64,000 nt of DNA from Pseudanabaena cinerea FACHB-1277 (GTDB taxonomy: Bacteria > Cyanobacteriota > Cyanobacteriia > Pseudanabaenales > Pseudanabaenaceae). Location: contig NZ_JACJPY010000002.1 in assembly GCF_014696345.1 (NCBI RefSeq), positions 1 to 64,000 of the forward strand, read 5' to 3'. The notes beneath the pieces are model-generated. The model saw only the letters and a list, made by a program, of their open reading frames with translations. It did no database searches and was not told the DNA's origin. Within the stretch, counting starts at the first letter, position 1, and each line of letters opens with the position of its first letter. Position numbers and translations under genes: made by a program. This document shows, piece by piece, positions 8,189 through 18,467 of the stretch.

Positions 8189-9557
8189 TCCAAATAGTTT
8201 TAATGTTCACAAATTCCCGAATCCCTTCGACCCCAAGCTCGCGCCCAAAGCCCGATCGCTTGATGCCACCAAAGGGAACGCGGGGGTCAGACTTGACCAT
8301 ACCATTGACAAAGACTGCTCCTGCTTCGAGTTGCGCGATCGCCTGTTCGATCTCTTGAGCATCATTAGTCCAAATACTCGCACCTAAGCCAAAGTCCGTG
8401 CTGTTTGCCAAGGCGATCGCCGCATCCAGATTTTCTACGCGAAATACCGCAGCCACAGGACCAAAAAATTCGGCATAGTAGGGCGGCGCACCCAAAGGTA
8501 TGTCTGTCAAAATTGTGGGCGCGTAGAAATTACCTGTTTGAAAGCCATTGGGCTGATGGCGATAGCCGCCACAGAGGACTTTTGCACCCATGTCGGCGGT
8601 TTCCTTGACCAGAGTTTCCAATTCTTGCAAAATTTGCGGTGTTGCTAATGGCCCCACATCGGTTTCAGGCTGCATAGGGTCGCCAATTTTCAATGCTTTG
8701 AACTTTGCCACAAATTTTTCTAGGAATTGATCGGCGATCGCCGCTTCCAAAATAAAGCGTTTAGCGGCGATACAGGTTTGCCCATTATTCATCACTCTCG
8801 CGGTGACAGCAGTATTGACAGCCTGTTCGAGATCCGCACTTTTGAGAACAATAAAGGGATCGCTACCGCCTAGCTCCAAGACCACCTTTTTGAGATGATG
8901 CCCAGCGATCGCTGCCAAACTCTGCCCTGCGGCTTCACTGCCCGTCAAGGTTGCCGCCTTAATCCGCCGATCTGCCAGTAAACCTGCCACCCGCTCCGCG
9001 CCGATCAACAAGGTTTGAAATGCGCCTTCGGGAAAACCTGCGGTGTGGAAAATTTCGGCGATCACTAAGGCACATTGCGGCACATTAGAAGCGTGCTTCA
9101 GCAGTCCCACATTCCCCGCCATCAAACTCGGTACAGCAAAGCGAAATACCTGCCAAAAGGGAAAGTTCCAAGGCATCACCGCCAAAATAATGCCCAAGGG
9201 TTGATAGCGAATAATTGTGCGACTAGCATCGGTTTGGGCGATCGTATCCGCTAAAAATATAGGCGCATTTTCGGCATAAAACCGACAAAGATGGGCGCAT
9301 TTTTCCACCTCAGCGATCGCACTTTTGAGGGTTTTTCCCATTTCTAGGGTCATAATGATCGCCAATTCCGTCTTGCGCGTTTCTAAAATCGCGGCGGCTT
9401 GATGCATCCAATGGGCGCGATCGCTAAAACTGGTATGCCTATATGTCGCAAAGCTGCGATCGGCAAGGGCTAACCGCCCCTCAATCTGTTCATCGGTGAG
9501 GGGTGCAAAGGTTTTCAAAACTTCACCCGTTAGCGGATTGACCGAGGCGATCGCCAT
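8181..9557 (-). CDS. NAD(P)-dependent aldehyde dehydrogenase, succinate-semialdehyde type
   Basis: A 458-residue ALDH. The catalytic cysteine is C262 in GQTCIA, the general base is E228 in LELGGSDPF, and the cofactor-binding segment MPWNFPFWQVFRF is present. Length and sequence style (short N-terminus SVNPLTGEVLKTF, ending FGRELGVEGIREFVNIKTIW) match the succinate-semialdehyde dehydrogenases of cyanobacteria, which with 2-oxoglutarate decarboxylase close the TCA cycle by making succinate. The decarboxylase gene is not in this window. The ATG at 9557 is preceded by GTGGAGAAAAAGC, a good ribosome site. It is rich in HIP1 sites and looks native. Substrate assignment is by family resemblance; other aldehydes remain possible. 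Confidence 0.85.
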   Translation of the reverse strand: MAIASVNPLTGEVLKTFAPLTDEQIEGRLALADRSFATYRHTSFSDRAHWMHQAAAILETRKTELAIIMTLEMGKTLKSAIAEVEKCAHLCRFYAENAPIFLADTIAQTDASRTIIRYQPLGIILAVMPWNFPFWQVFRFAVPSLMAGNVGLLKHASNVPQCALVIAEIFHTAGFPEGAFQTLLIGAERVAGLLADRRIKAATLTGSEAAGQSLAAIAGHHLKKVVLELGGSDPFIVLKSADLEQAVNTAVTARVMNNGQTCIAAKRFILEAAIADQFLEKFVAKFKALKIGDPMQPETDVGPLATPQILQELETLVKETADMGAKVLCGGYRHQPNGFQTGNFYAPTILTDIPLGAPPYYAEFFGPVAAVFRVENLDAAIALANSTDFGLGASIWTNDAQEIEQAIAQLEAGAVFVNGMVKSDPRVPFGGIKRSGFGRELGVEGIREFVNIKTIWIK

Positions 9558-9937
9558 GCTTTTTCTCCACTTCTGTTTACTTTGACACCCATCTACGAAA
9601 GCGACAACACTCTTGTAAATTATCTTGTAAATTAAGAGTTACACCTAGTAAGGTTGGTATAAGGTTGGTGTAAGGTTGGTCAAATCGAGAAATGACCTAG
9701 CCATTTCTTGATCTAGTAGTTAGATCTTACAACAATTACCAAACAAAAATTGTCAAACAAACGCTGAGTTGGATTTTGAGAAGGTGGCAGATTTGACTAT
9801 GAGGGAGACAAGTAGAAAGGAAGAAGGAAAAAGTAGAAAGGAAAAAGTTACAAGCTGTTACAGTGCAAAGCGCTGTGCGATCGGGAATGGGGTGTAGAAT
9901 GTGTCAGTCACACGCAGGTTTTTGTGAGGGTAAATCC
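9558..9937. promoter_or_regulatory. Divergent intergenic region with helical-phase direct repeats
   Basis: No gene is seen between the aldehyde dehydrogenase and the Uma2 gene. It contains a 12-bp direct repeat TCTTGTAAATTA (9611-9622, 9623-9634), three 11-bp units TAAGGTTGGTN (9649-9659, 9660-9670, 9671-9681), and the palindrome GAAATG-N7-CATTTC (9689-9707). Spacing of one helical turn suggests a transcription-factor array, most likely for the leftward dehydrogenase. Confidence 0.5.
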
Positions 9938-10708
9938 ATGACGCTGCAATCTTTAACTTCTAAAGCGATCGCGCCAGAAATCCACGAAATCGACTATCCC
10001 GATAGTGACGGTAATCCTATGTCTGACAATACTGAGCAGTATCGCTGGATTGTGATGCTCAAGGAAAATTTAGAGATCATCTTTGCCAATGAGCCTAATG
10101 TATTTGTTGCAGGAGATTTACTCTGGTATCCTGTGCGCTATACCCCAAAGCGCATGGCTCCTGATGTGATGGTCGTATTTGGAAGACCCAAGGGACGCAG
10201 GGGATCATATAAGCAATGGATGGAAAATAATATTGCACCACAGGTTGCCTTTGAGATTTTGTCGCCCAGCAATAAGGATAGGCGTGGATTAGAGTCTTTA
10301 GAAGACAAGTTTAATTTCTATGAAACCTATGGGATTGAGGAATATTACGTTTATGATCCTGACGATCTTGTACTGTCAGGATGGCAACGCATTGGCGATA
10401 GGTTTGTTCCTATTGAAATGCAGTCTGCATGGGTGAGTCCTTTACTTCAGGTGCGTTTTGTGTGGCAAGCTGGAAAAGAGTTGATGTTGTATCGTCCGAA
10501 TGGTCAGCGTTTTTTGAGTTCAGTGGAGCTAGAGCAGCGAGCTACTTCTGCCGAGCAGCGAGCTACTTCTGCCGAGCAGCGAGCTACTTCTGCCGAGCAG
10601 CGAGCTACGTCTGCTGAGCAGCGAGCTAGTCGTCTTGCCGATCGCTTACGTGCTTTGGGTATCGAGCCAGATGATGATCAATCCGTTGAAACAGGTTTCA
10701 GATCTTAG
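9938..10708 (+). CDS. Uma2-family (DUF820) nuclease-fold protein with heptad tail
   Basis: A 256-residue protein. The ATG at 9938 (MTLQSLTSKAIAPE) has GAGGG upstream; an earlier in-frame start at 9863 is cysteine-rich and unlike the family. The domain (about residues 25-185) carries the PD-(D/E)xK-type residues in RMAPDVMVVFG and VAFEILSPSNKDRRG. The C-terminal part contains about five tandem EQRATSA heptads (21-bp DNA units), then a LADRLRALGIEPD ending that is typical of cyanobacterial Uma2 proteins, so the tail should form a coiled coil. Uma2 genes occur in many copies per cyanobacterial genome; their function is unknown, although the fold is that of restriction-type endonucleases. Confidence 0.85.
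   Translation: MTLQSLTSKAIAPEIHEIDYPDSDGNPMSDNTEQYRWIVMLKENLEIIFANEPNVFVAGDLLWYPVRYTPKRMAPDVMVVFGRPKGRRGSYKQWMENNIAPQVAFEILSPSNKDRRGLESLEDKFNFYETYGIEEYYVYDPDDLVLSGWQRIGDRFVPIEMQSAWVSPLLQVRFVWQAGKELMLYRPNGQRFLSSVELEQRATSAEQRATSAEQRATSAEQRATSAEQRASRLADRLRALGIEPDDDQSVETGFRS
10532..10636. repeat. 21-bp tandem repeat inside the Uma2 gene
   Basis: Five units of GAGCAGCGAGCTACTTCTGCC, the first three identical and the fourth and fifth diverging, encode the EQRATSA heptads. The unit is in frame, so copy-number change lengthens or shortens the coiled coil without a frameshift. Confidence 0.9.
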
Positions 10709-10820
10709 CCCGTAATTTATGACTTTCATGTTACGCAGAACGTAGATGATGAATCTCTTGCTGCTAGCCAATCAAGGCACCCCCCCATACTGTTTACTGA
10801 ACTGTCAAGAGGCTTCATTT

Positions 10821-13800
10821 ATGTCCAAATCGACTAGAACCCTGTTTACCTCGCTATTAACTTCTTGTTTAGTTGGTCATTTTGGCTTGATTCTGGTCAA
10901 TGGTGAGCAATCAGCTTGGGCGCAAATCACCCTCGATCGCAGCACTGCCACAGAGGTGAATGGCAACGTGATCGCCCCAGTGGGATCTGGCACGGTCAGT
11001 GGCGGCAATTTGTACCACAGTTTCGATCAATTTAATGTCCCGCAATCTGGCGTAACTTTTGGGACTGGTAATTCCACGGTTGATGGCGGCAAAATTAATA
11101 ATATTCTCAATCGCGTCACAGGCGATAATCCTTCCCAAGTCTTAGGAACCATTGAGAGCCGCACTGCTTTCCCTAATGCCAATCTCTATCTAATGAACCC
11201 CAATGGTGTTGTCTTTGGCAAAGATGCCAGATTAGATATTGGTGGGTCTTTTCATGTGAATACGGGTACGAGTTTGGGTTTTGCTGGCGATCGCTCCTTC
11301 AGCGCCGATAAAGCAAACTTAGAATTCCCTAGTGGCGATCCCAAAAATATTAAGTTTGGTATTTCTCAACCTGCGGCAATTATCAATCAGGGCAATCTCA
11401 CGGTTGATGCGGGTAAAAGTATTACCTTCACGGCGGGATCGGTGATTAACTCAGGAATATTGACTGCGCCTGGTGGTAATGTGGCTGTGACTGCGGTAAC
11501 GGGTGGATCGGTGGTGAATTTGCGATCGCCCGACTTGGTGCTGGGGTTAAGTGTGGCAAAAAATGCAGTGCCGACCGATTGGAATGGTGAAATTGCATCT
11601 TTACCGAAGTTAGCAGAGTTGCTGACGGGTAAAGTAGAACAAGGCGATCGCGTAGTTGTGAAGCCCGACGGCACATTAGCGATCGTGACGACTCCCACCA
11701 ATGACCAATTACCCATCACCAATGGTACTACAGTTATTTCAGGAACTATTAATACCAGTTCTGCCAATGCTAATGGCGGTAATGTTGGCGTATTTGGCGA
11801 TCGCGTGGCGATTGTTAATTCGCAAATTAGCACAACGGGAATTAATGGCGGTAAGGTTTTAATCGGTGGCGATTTGCAAGGAAATGGCAGTGTTCCTAAT
11901 GCAGAATTTACTTATTTTGACCGTAAGTCTGTTGTGGATGTGAGTGCTTTGGAAAGTGGTGATGGGGGATTGGTGATTGTTTGGGGCGATCTTTCCACTC
12001 GCTTTTTTGGCTTAATTGTTGCTAATGCTGGCAATGTTTCAGGCGATGGTGGGTTTGTGGAAGTTTCTGGTAAAAGAAATCTTGACTATGGCGGTGCTGT
12101 CAGTACCTTAGCGCCAAATGGCAACCTAGGGACTCTGCTTCTTGATCCTACAGATATTACCTTAGTCGCAGGTGGTGGCTTTTTTGCAGCTTTGACTGAT
12201 GTGGATAATTTTGCCGATCCTAACGGTACGGTAAACACCTTGAATGTAGGCTTAATCAATAATGCTCTCAGTAATGTAGTTCTGCAAGCTACCAATAATA
12301 TCAACATCGATCAGCCTATCAATATTACTGGCTTAGGAATTAGTTTCACGGCTCAGGCTGGCAATAATATTAATGTCAATGAGAATATTACAACTAATCG
12401 CGGAAGCATCGCTTTACTCGCAAATAACGGCGCAACCGCCACTGGTACAGGTTCCATTCAATCAACGGGTACAAATATTTCTATTGTCACCAATGGCGCA
12501 AATTTTACGGCTACGGGCTTTAACTTCAGCAATGTAACCACAATTAATACCACCTCATCCACTGGGGGCGGCAATATCGATATTAACGTGACAGGTGCGA
12601 TTAACGCGAATCCATCAACGCTTCTCTCTAGTGTTGCGGGAACTGGTACTGGCAACGCAGGTAATATCACTTTAAGAGCATTAGGGAATATTCAAGCTAG
12701 TGCTTTGCAAGCTGCTGATCTAGTTGGCGCAACTGTAATTAACGGCGGTAACGTCACGGTTGATGCGGGGGGAGATATCACCATTGGTACGCTTGGCTCG
12801 ATTTCCACTCGCAGTACATCAGGCGGCAAGGCTGGCGAAGTATTACTCAAAAGTGGTGGCTCGATTACGGCTTTAGGAACTACAGGGATTAATACTAGTG
12901 TGATCGGTAGTTCATTTGGTGGTAGTCAAGCAGGGAATGTTACTTTTCAAGCAGGAACGACAATTAATACCGATGCTGTAATTGGCACTTCGATCAATAG
13001 CAATACTGTTACTGGCAATGCAGGAAATATCACCTTTACCGCAGGTGGAAATATTTCGGCTACAGGAGATTTGATTGCGGCGAACTTGGGTACAGGTAAT
13101 GCTGGCAAAATTGATGTCACTAGTACCAGTGGCAGTATTACCAATGGCAATATTGTCACTAGTTCACTGGTTACAGCCAGTGATGTAACCCTAAGAGCTT
13201 TGAATAATATTACTACTGGTTACATTCTTGGTATAGGTGGCACTCAAGGCAGCAATGTCTCACTGACTGCTACTAATGGTAATGTTGCCATTTCTACTAC
13301 AGGTTTGATTCCTAGCAATTTACTTGGAGTTAATCTTGATCCTTGTGTTGGCTCTAATATTTGTACGACTGCCAGAAATGGAATTAGCGGCAACATCACG
13401 ATCGCTGGCAACCTCTCTTTAACTAATGCGACTAAGCTCCTTACCACAGGCACACCTACGGGCGGAGCGATCAATCTCCAAAATGCCAATATCAACGGTA
13501 CGCAAAATCTAACTCTCGATTCAGGCAATGGAGCGATTAACCTTGGTAATATCGGCGCAAATACAGGTTTAGGAACGCTAACGATTAATGCGGGTAGTAT
13601 TTTGGCGAATCAAGCGATCGCTGCAAATAGTATCTCATTTACCACCACAGGTAATCTCACAGTTAACAAAATCCAAACCAACTTAATCACCACAAACGCA
13701 GGTAATATTATTCTCAATAGTGGCGGTAGCCTCACGCTCAATGGTGATTTAGATGTATCTAGCACCACAGGTACATCAGGCTTAATCTCTCTCACCGCAG

Positions 13801-16800
13801 TAGGCGATATCTTTGCTAATGGTGGCATTACCTTCGATGGAAGAGTATTAGGCGGAAGGGATTCTCAGCCAATTAGCATCACAAGTCAAAATGGTAATAT
13901 CACAGGCTCAGGCTTGCTAGATGTAATTACCACTGCCAGAAATGCAGGAGCCGTCACTTTCAAAGCTGCCAATAGTGTTCTATTCCGCGATATTAAAACC
14001 GATGGCAGTGATGGCACTGGCGGCAATGTCACGATCGCCGCTACCACTGGCAGCATCACAGGTAATACCATCCTTGCCACGTCACAGGGCATTAGCACAG
14101 GTTCGGGAAATGTCAGCTTGACGGCGGCTAGAGATATCGCAATTAAACAAATTAACAGCAATACCCAAAATGGCAAAGCAGGCGATATTAGCGTTAAGAC
14201 GGCTCTTAGTAGTGGTATTAATGGACTTACAAATATCCAAGCCAATAGCCTCTCAGGGCAAGGCGGTAATATTACCATTGAGAGTGGCAGCACCTTACCA
14301 AATGCTGGTTTTACTATTTTGGCGGGAGGGGCGATCGCGGGTAGTACGATTGACCTTCGCACCGCATCTTTATTGATCGGCGGTGACTTGATTATTGACT
14401 CCCCAAATAGTGACATCCTCCTGGGAGAAACTAGCGTTCAGCCCTCTAACTTTGAAATTAGAAATGCGCGAAATGTCACATTGAGTCAGCGTTTACTTGC
14501 TGAAAAAGTAGATATTACGAATACAGGGATTTTGAAATTCACTGATGCTAATACTCTGATTGAATCGCCTATCTTCCAACAGCAGAGTGCTAGTGAAGTG
14601 CAATTAGCAGGAGAAATTAATGGAACTACGATTACCTTCAATAGTCCTGTGGTGCTGACAGGAACCGCGATCCTAACTGCCTCTGATTTTGGTGCTAATC
14701 AAGGTACGATCGCTTTTAATTCTACTCTCAGTGGCGGCGGTCGTAACCTCAAACTCAGCGCCAATGAAATTGACTTTGGTAGTAATGTATCGGGTATTAA
14801 TGCCCTCACCCTTGCTCCTAGTAGCCCTGGGGTGAATATTCAACTGGGAGGAACTAATAATGTCGCAGGTACATTTACGCTTACCCAAAATGACCTGATT
14901 AATGTCCAGGCAGGGGGATTGGGTTCTTTAATTATCGGTGGTGATTATGGTGCAGAGATTAGGATCGTATCGTCTATTCCCACTTTCTTACAGAAGACGA
15001 CTTTTCAAGCCGATGGATTTGGTGATGTTGATTTTGATACCACTGGACAGATCTCACAGGGAAGTATCATCGCATTGACTCCCGTTGCCACCAATGGCAG
15101 CGACACAATTACATTTATCGCCAGTCAAAATGTCAATATTAGCGATGTGATCAACGCAGGTAAAGATATTATCGTCACTAGCACTAATGCCAATGTCACC
15201 ACAGGCAGACTGAATACGGCAACATCTAGCGTTCTTCCATCGGGAAATGTCACGGTCACTGCTAGTAAGGGTAGCGTAACTGTTAGTAGCATCGTCACGC
15301 AATCGCCCAATAGCAAAGCTGGGGATGTGACGATCCAAGCATTAAATAATATTCAAACCACTGACAGTACGATTATTAATCGATTCGGTTATGCGATCGC
15401 CTCTTTCGCTGGTGCAGGTAATGGCGGTAACATTTCTTTAACCAGTGATGCAGGGGCGATCGATGTTAGTTCAGGTCTTATAAGCACAGCTACTACTGCG
15501 GGTATATCTGGCAGTATCAACTTTAGAGCCTTTGGAAACATTATTACTGGTGCTGGTACAACGCCAAATCCTGCCGTAGCTTCGTTTGTCACGACAGGCG
15601 GCACTGGTACACCAAACTCTATCACCTTCACTAGCAGCAATGGCGCAATTAATACCAGTCTTGGCGATGTCGATGCAGGGGGCGGCGCGATCGCCTTTAC
15701 AGCCCTAAATAACATCACCACATCAGGCGTATTTTCGAGGGCTATTAATGGCGGTTCGGTTAAATTGGAAAGTAGATCAGGGGCGATCGACAGCACCGCA
15801 GGCGACTTAACAACTAGCACCCTAGGCACTGGCACTGGCGGCACGATTAACCTCATCGCAAGCGGCAATATCACCACTAGGGGCATATTTACCAATGGCA
15901 ATAATGGCAGTATCACCATTCAAAGCAACAGTGGCGGTATTAACACTAGCCTCAACGATCTTGCGAGTACGGGCAGCAATAACAATATTGCCCTCACAGC
16001 CTTACAAAATATTGTGACTCGATCCATCTTTGCTCAAGGCGATCGCACTAACATTGCCATTACCAGCACAGGCGGAAATGTTGATTTAAGTTTAGGATTT
16101 ATCCAAACGGGAATTGATGCGTCTCAAACTGGCAGTGGCGGCGCTCTCACGATTAAGTCAGCAGGGAATATTTTGACAGGAGATCTCAATGCTCCTAATC
16201 TCTCAAGCTCAGTCGGTAACGTAGGATCGGTATCCTTAACTAGTGATACAGGATCGATCGCATTTACAGGAATTAGCGCAAGACGTGCAAACGGCAATGG
16301 TAATGGTGGCACGGTTAATATTCAAGCCAATGGCAATATCACCTCCACAGGGGTGGTCTCCTTTGCAGGGGTTCCTTCCATATTTAGCTTAACTACAGGC
16401 GTATTCAGCGTTGGTAATGGCGGCACGGTGACACTCACTAGCACCAATGGTTCCATCGATACGCGATCGGGAACGGTCAGCACCAGTTCTACCAATGGCA
16501 CTGGCGGTAATATCGCTTTTACCAGTAATACAGGCGCGATCGCTACGGGCAACCTTTTGAGTAATGGCACAACCCAAGGCGGCAATATCTTGATTGATGC
16601 GCGTACCCAAATAGATGTGGGCAGGGTTAGCAGCAGCAGTTCACAGGGCGGTGGCGGTAATGTCACCCTTGACCCGATTGGGAATGTGACTTTTACCACC
16701 ATTGACGCGACAGGTAATACGACCCTAGGCGCAAGTGGTGGCAATGTGAATATTGTCTCCACAGGTGGCAATGTTTTAGGTACAGGGCAGCTAATTGATA

Positions 16801-18467
16801 GCCTTGGTATTTGTATAGGTGCAACTATTTGTACCAATGGCACAGGCACTGTCTCCATTCAACATGGGATTACCTCCCCCTTTAATCTCAATGCCTTCTT
16901 AGTGGGTGGCGCAATTACCAATGGAACCTTCGGCACGATTAATGTTGGGGGCTTGGTGATTGGCGCGATCGCTATTCCTAATCCTGCTGGCTCCTTTGTC
17001 CAAGGCAATCTCACCGTCACTCCAGGGGGAATACCTTCCACCACACCAATAGCTACAGTCCCCGTAATTGAGTTTTCTGGAATCAAAGAGAGTAGGAGCG
17101 AAGTTCCCCGTGATCGCTCTAGACCGACAGTTGATACTAGTGACGTTGACCGTGATCGCGCAGGTCGGGCTTTGGAAATTGGTGACTATGGCGGTGCATT
17201 TGATGCGATCGAGAGTGCCTATATCTCCGCCTATGAGAACTATTTGGGCGAAACCCTGACTTTGCAAGTTAAAAATATTGAGCAACTGCAACAGGAACTT
17301 GATGATGTCTCAAAGCTTTCTGGCAGTGTGACCACGGCAGTTTACCCGATCATCATGGGCGATCGCCTAGAGCTATTGATTATTCCGCCCAAGGGCATGA
17401 GCAAACCCTTCCGTGAGTTTGTCGCCGATGCTAAGCAGAGCGCAATTATGCCTGTAATTATGGACTTTGCCAATAATATCCGCGATACTGGCTCCGAAGA
17501 CTATATGGAGCAGTCTCAACAACTCTACAACTGGCTTGTCCGCCCCTACCGAGATCGCCTGCAAGCACTGCAAGAGCAATATCAAAAGTCTGACCTGCAA
17601 GCCAACCCTAAACAATCCGCACCAAAGCCAAATCCCCAAGCAGCAACACAACTACCACCAACCTTAGTATTTGTGATGGATGGCGGCTTGAGGGTAATTC
17701 CTGTTGCGGCGCTCCATGATGGCAAAAGGTTCTTAATCGAAGAATATGCTCTTGCTAACCTGCCCTATCTCCGTGCTACGCGATTAGAAAAACGCGATCG
17801 CACTCTCAATAATGTTTTGGCGATGGGCTTAACCGAATCAGTGCAAGGCTTTTCGGCATTGCCTGGAGTGAGAATTGAGGTCAGCACCATTAGTTCTCAA
17901 GTGTTAAAAGGAAATTCTTATTTCGATCAAGAATTTACGGTTGACAATCTGCAAGAGAAGCGGCGACAGGGCAACTATGGGGTGCTGCACCTCGCCACCC
18001 ATGCCCAATTTCTCAGTGATGATTCTAAGGGTGCATTTATTCAATTTTGGAATGAGCGCCTATCCATCGATCGCATTCCCAAACTACGCTTTGATAACCC
18101 CTTGATTGAAATGCTCACCCTCAGCGCTTGCCAAACTGCCGTTGGTCAAAATTTGGGCTTGGGCGGTCTAGCGGTCAGTTCGGGTGCAAAGAGTGTCCTC
18201 GCTTCTCTATGGGAAGTATCGGATACAGGCACTGCGCCTTTGATGATTCAGTTCTATAATAGTTTCCCAGAAAATATTACTAAGGCGATCGCCCTACAAA
18301 GGTCACAGATCGGAATGATTAGCGGCGGCGTGACGATTAAAGATGGCAAGATTATCGGCATTCCTAATTTGCCACCTATATCGCTCGCCAAAGGCACAGA
18401 GAGCAATATATCCATTCAACATCCCTATTTCTGGTCTTCCTTTATCCTGATTGGCAATTGGTTATAA
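10821..18467 (+). CDS. Giant two-partner-secretion exoprotein (TpsA) with C-terminal CHAT protease domain
   Basis: A 2548-residue protein. ATG at 10821 (MSKSTRTLFTSLL) has AAGAGG 8 nt upstream and gives a signal peptide ending near SAWAQ; the frame is open 25 codons further up. Residues 35-270 are the filamentous-haemagglutinin N-terminal TPS domain, with the conserved NPNGVVFG near residue 126. Residues 270-2080 are Gly/Asn/Thr/Ile-rich repeats (GNITI, NGGNV) of a long beta-helix. A helical linker follows, then a CHAT (caspase-like) domain at about 2275-2548 with catalytic His2394 in HLATHAQF and Cys2437 in LSACQTAVGQ. It should be exported by a TpsB porin; one lies at 22441-24141. The architecture puts a caspase-type protease at the tip of a cell-surface or released fibre. 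The substrate is unknown. Confidence 0.93.
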   Translation: MSKSTRTLFTSLLTSCLVGHFGLILVNGEQSAWAQITLDRSTATEVNGNVIAPVGSGTVSGGNLYHSFDQFNVPQSGVTFGTGNSTVDGGKINNILNRVTGDNPSQVLGTIESRTAFPNANLYLMNPNGVVFGKDARLDIGGSFHVNTGTSLGFAGDRSFSADKANLEFPSGDPKNIKFGISQPAAIINQGNLTVDAGKSITFTAGSVINSGILTAPGGNVAVTAVTGGSVVNLRSPDLVLGLSVAKNAVPTDWNGEIASLPKLAELLTGKVEQGDRVVVKPDGTLAIVTTPTNDQLPITNGTTVISGTINTSSANANGGNVGVFGDRVAIVNSQISTTGINGGKVLIGGDLQGNGSVPNAEFTYFDRKSVVDVSALESGDGGLVIVWGDLSTRFFGLIVANAGNVSGDGGFVEVSGKRNLDYGGAVSTLAPNGNLGTLLLDPTDITLVAGGGFFAALTDVDNFADPNGTVNTLNVGLINNALSNVVLQATNNINIDQPINITGLGISFTAQAGNNINVNENITTNRGSIALLANNGATATGTGSIQSTGTNISIVTNGANFTATGFNFSNVTTINTTSSTGGGNIDINVTGAINANPSTLLSSVAGTGTGNAGNITLRALGNIQASALQAADLVGATVINGGNVTVDAGGDITIGTLGSISTRSTSGGKAGEVLLKSGGSITALGTTGINTSVIGSSFGGSQAGNVTFQAGTTINTDAVIGTSINSNTVTGNAGNITFTAGGNISATGDLIAANLGTGNAGKIDVTSTSGSITNGNIVTSSLVTASDVTLRALNNITTGYILGIGGTQGSNVSLTATNGNVAISTTGLIPSNLLGVNLDPCVGSNICTTARNGISGNITIAGNLSLTNATKLLTTGTPTGGAINLQNANINGTQNLTLDSGNGAINLGNIGANTGLGTLTINAGSILANQAIAANSISFTTTGNLTVNKIQTNLITTNAGNIILNSGGSLTLNGDLDVSSTTGTSGLISLTAVGDIFANGGITFDGRVLGGRDSQPISITSQNGNITGSGLLDVITTARNAGAVTFKAANSVLFRDIKTDGSDGTGGNVTIAATTGSITGNTILATSQGISTGSGNVSLTAARDIAIKQINSNTQNGKAGDISVKTALSSGINGLTNIQANSLSGQGGNITIESGSTLPNAGFTILAGGAIAGSTIDLRTASLLIGGDLIIDSPNSDILLGETSVQPSNFEIRNARNVTLSQRLLAEKVDITNTGILKFTDANTLIESPIFQQQSASEVQLAGEINGTTITFNSPVVLTGTAILTASDFGANQGTIAFNSTLSGGGRNLKLSANEIDFGSNVSGINALTLAPSSPGVNIQLGGTNNVAGTFTLTQNDLINVQAGGLGSLIIGGDYGAEIRIVSSIPTFLQKTTFQADGFGDVDFDTTGQISQGSIIALTPVATNGSDTITFIASQNVNISDVINAGKDIIVTSTNANVTTGRLNTATSSVLPSGNVTVTASKGSVTVSSIVTQSPNSKAGDVTIQALNNIQTTDSTIINRFGYAIASFAGAGNGGNISLTSDAGAIDVSSGLISTATTAGISGSINFRAFGNIITGAGTTPNPAVASFVTTGGTGTPNSITFTSSNGAINTSLGDVDAGGGAIAFTALNNITTSGVFSRAINGGSVKLESRSGAIDSTAGDLTTSTLGTGTGGTINLIASGNITTRGIFTNGNNGSITIQSNSGGINTSLNDLASTGSNNNIALTALQNIVTRSIFAQGDRTNIAITSTGGNVDLSLGFIQTGIDASQTGSGGALTIKSAGNILTGDLNAPNLSSSVGNVGSVSLTSDTGSIAFTGISARRANGNGNGGTVNIQANGNITSTGVVSFAGVPSIFSLTTGVFSVGNGGTVTLTSTNGSIDTRSGTVSTSSTNGTGGNIAFTSNTGAIATGNLLSNGTTQGGNILIDARTQIDVGRVSSSSSQGGGGNVTLDPIGNVTFTTIDATGNTTLGASGGNVNIVSTGGNVLGTGQLIDSLGICIGATICTNGTGTVSIQHGITSPFNLNAFLVGGAITNGTFGTINVGGLVIGAIAIPNPAGSFVQGNLTVTPGGIPSTTPIATVPVIEFSGIKESRSEVPRDRSRPTVDTSDVDRDRAGRALEIGDYGGAFDAIESAYISAYENYLGETLTLQVKNIEQLQQELDDVSKLSGSVTTAVYPIIMGDRLELLIIPPKGMSKPFREFVADAKQSAIMPVIMDFANNIRDTGSEDYMEQSQQLYNWLVRPYRDRLQALQEQYQKSDLQANPKQSAPKPNPQAATQLPPTLVFVMDGGLRVIPVAALHDGKRFLIEEYALANLPYLRATRLEKRDRTLNNVLAMGLTESVQGFSALPGVRIEVSTISSQVLKGNSYFDQEFTVDNLQEKRRQGNYGVLHLATHAQFLSDDSKGAFIQFWNERLSIDRIPKLRFDNPLIEMLTLSACQTAVGQNLGLGGLAVSSGAKSVLASLWEVSDTGTAPLMIQFYNSFPENITKAIALQRSQIGMISGGVTIKDGKIIGIPNLPPISLAKGTESNISIQHPYFWSSFILIGNWL

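Noticed and set aside
9863-9937. Longer N-terminus of the first Uma2 protein
   Set aside because: The 25 extra residues are Cys/Ser-rich and unlike the family, while the ATG at 9938 has a good ribosome site.
11387-16858. Many long Val/Leu/Pro-rich open frames on the minus strand opposite the giant exoprotein
   Set aside because: They are mirror frames of the Asn/Gly/Thr repeat codons, lack ribosome sites and match no family.
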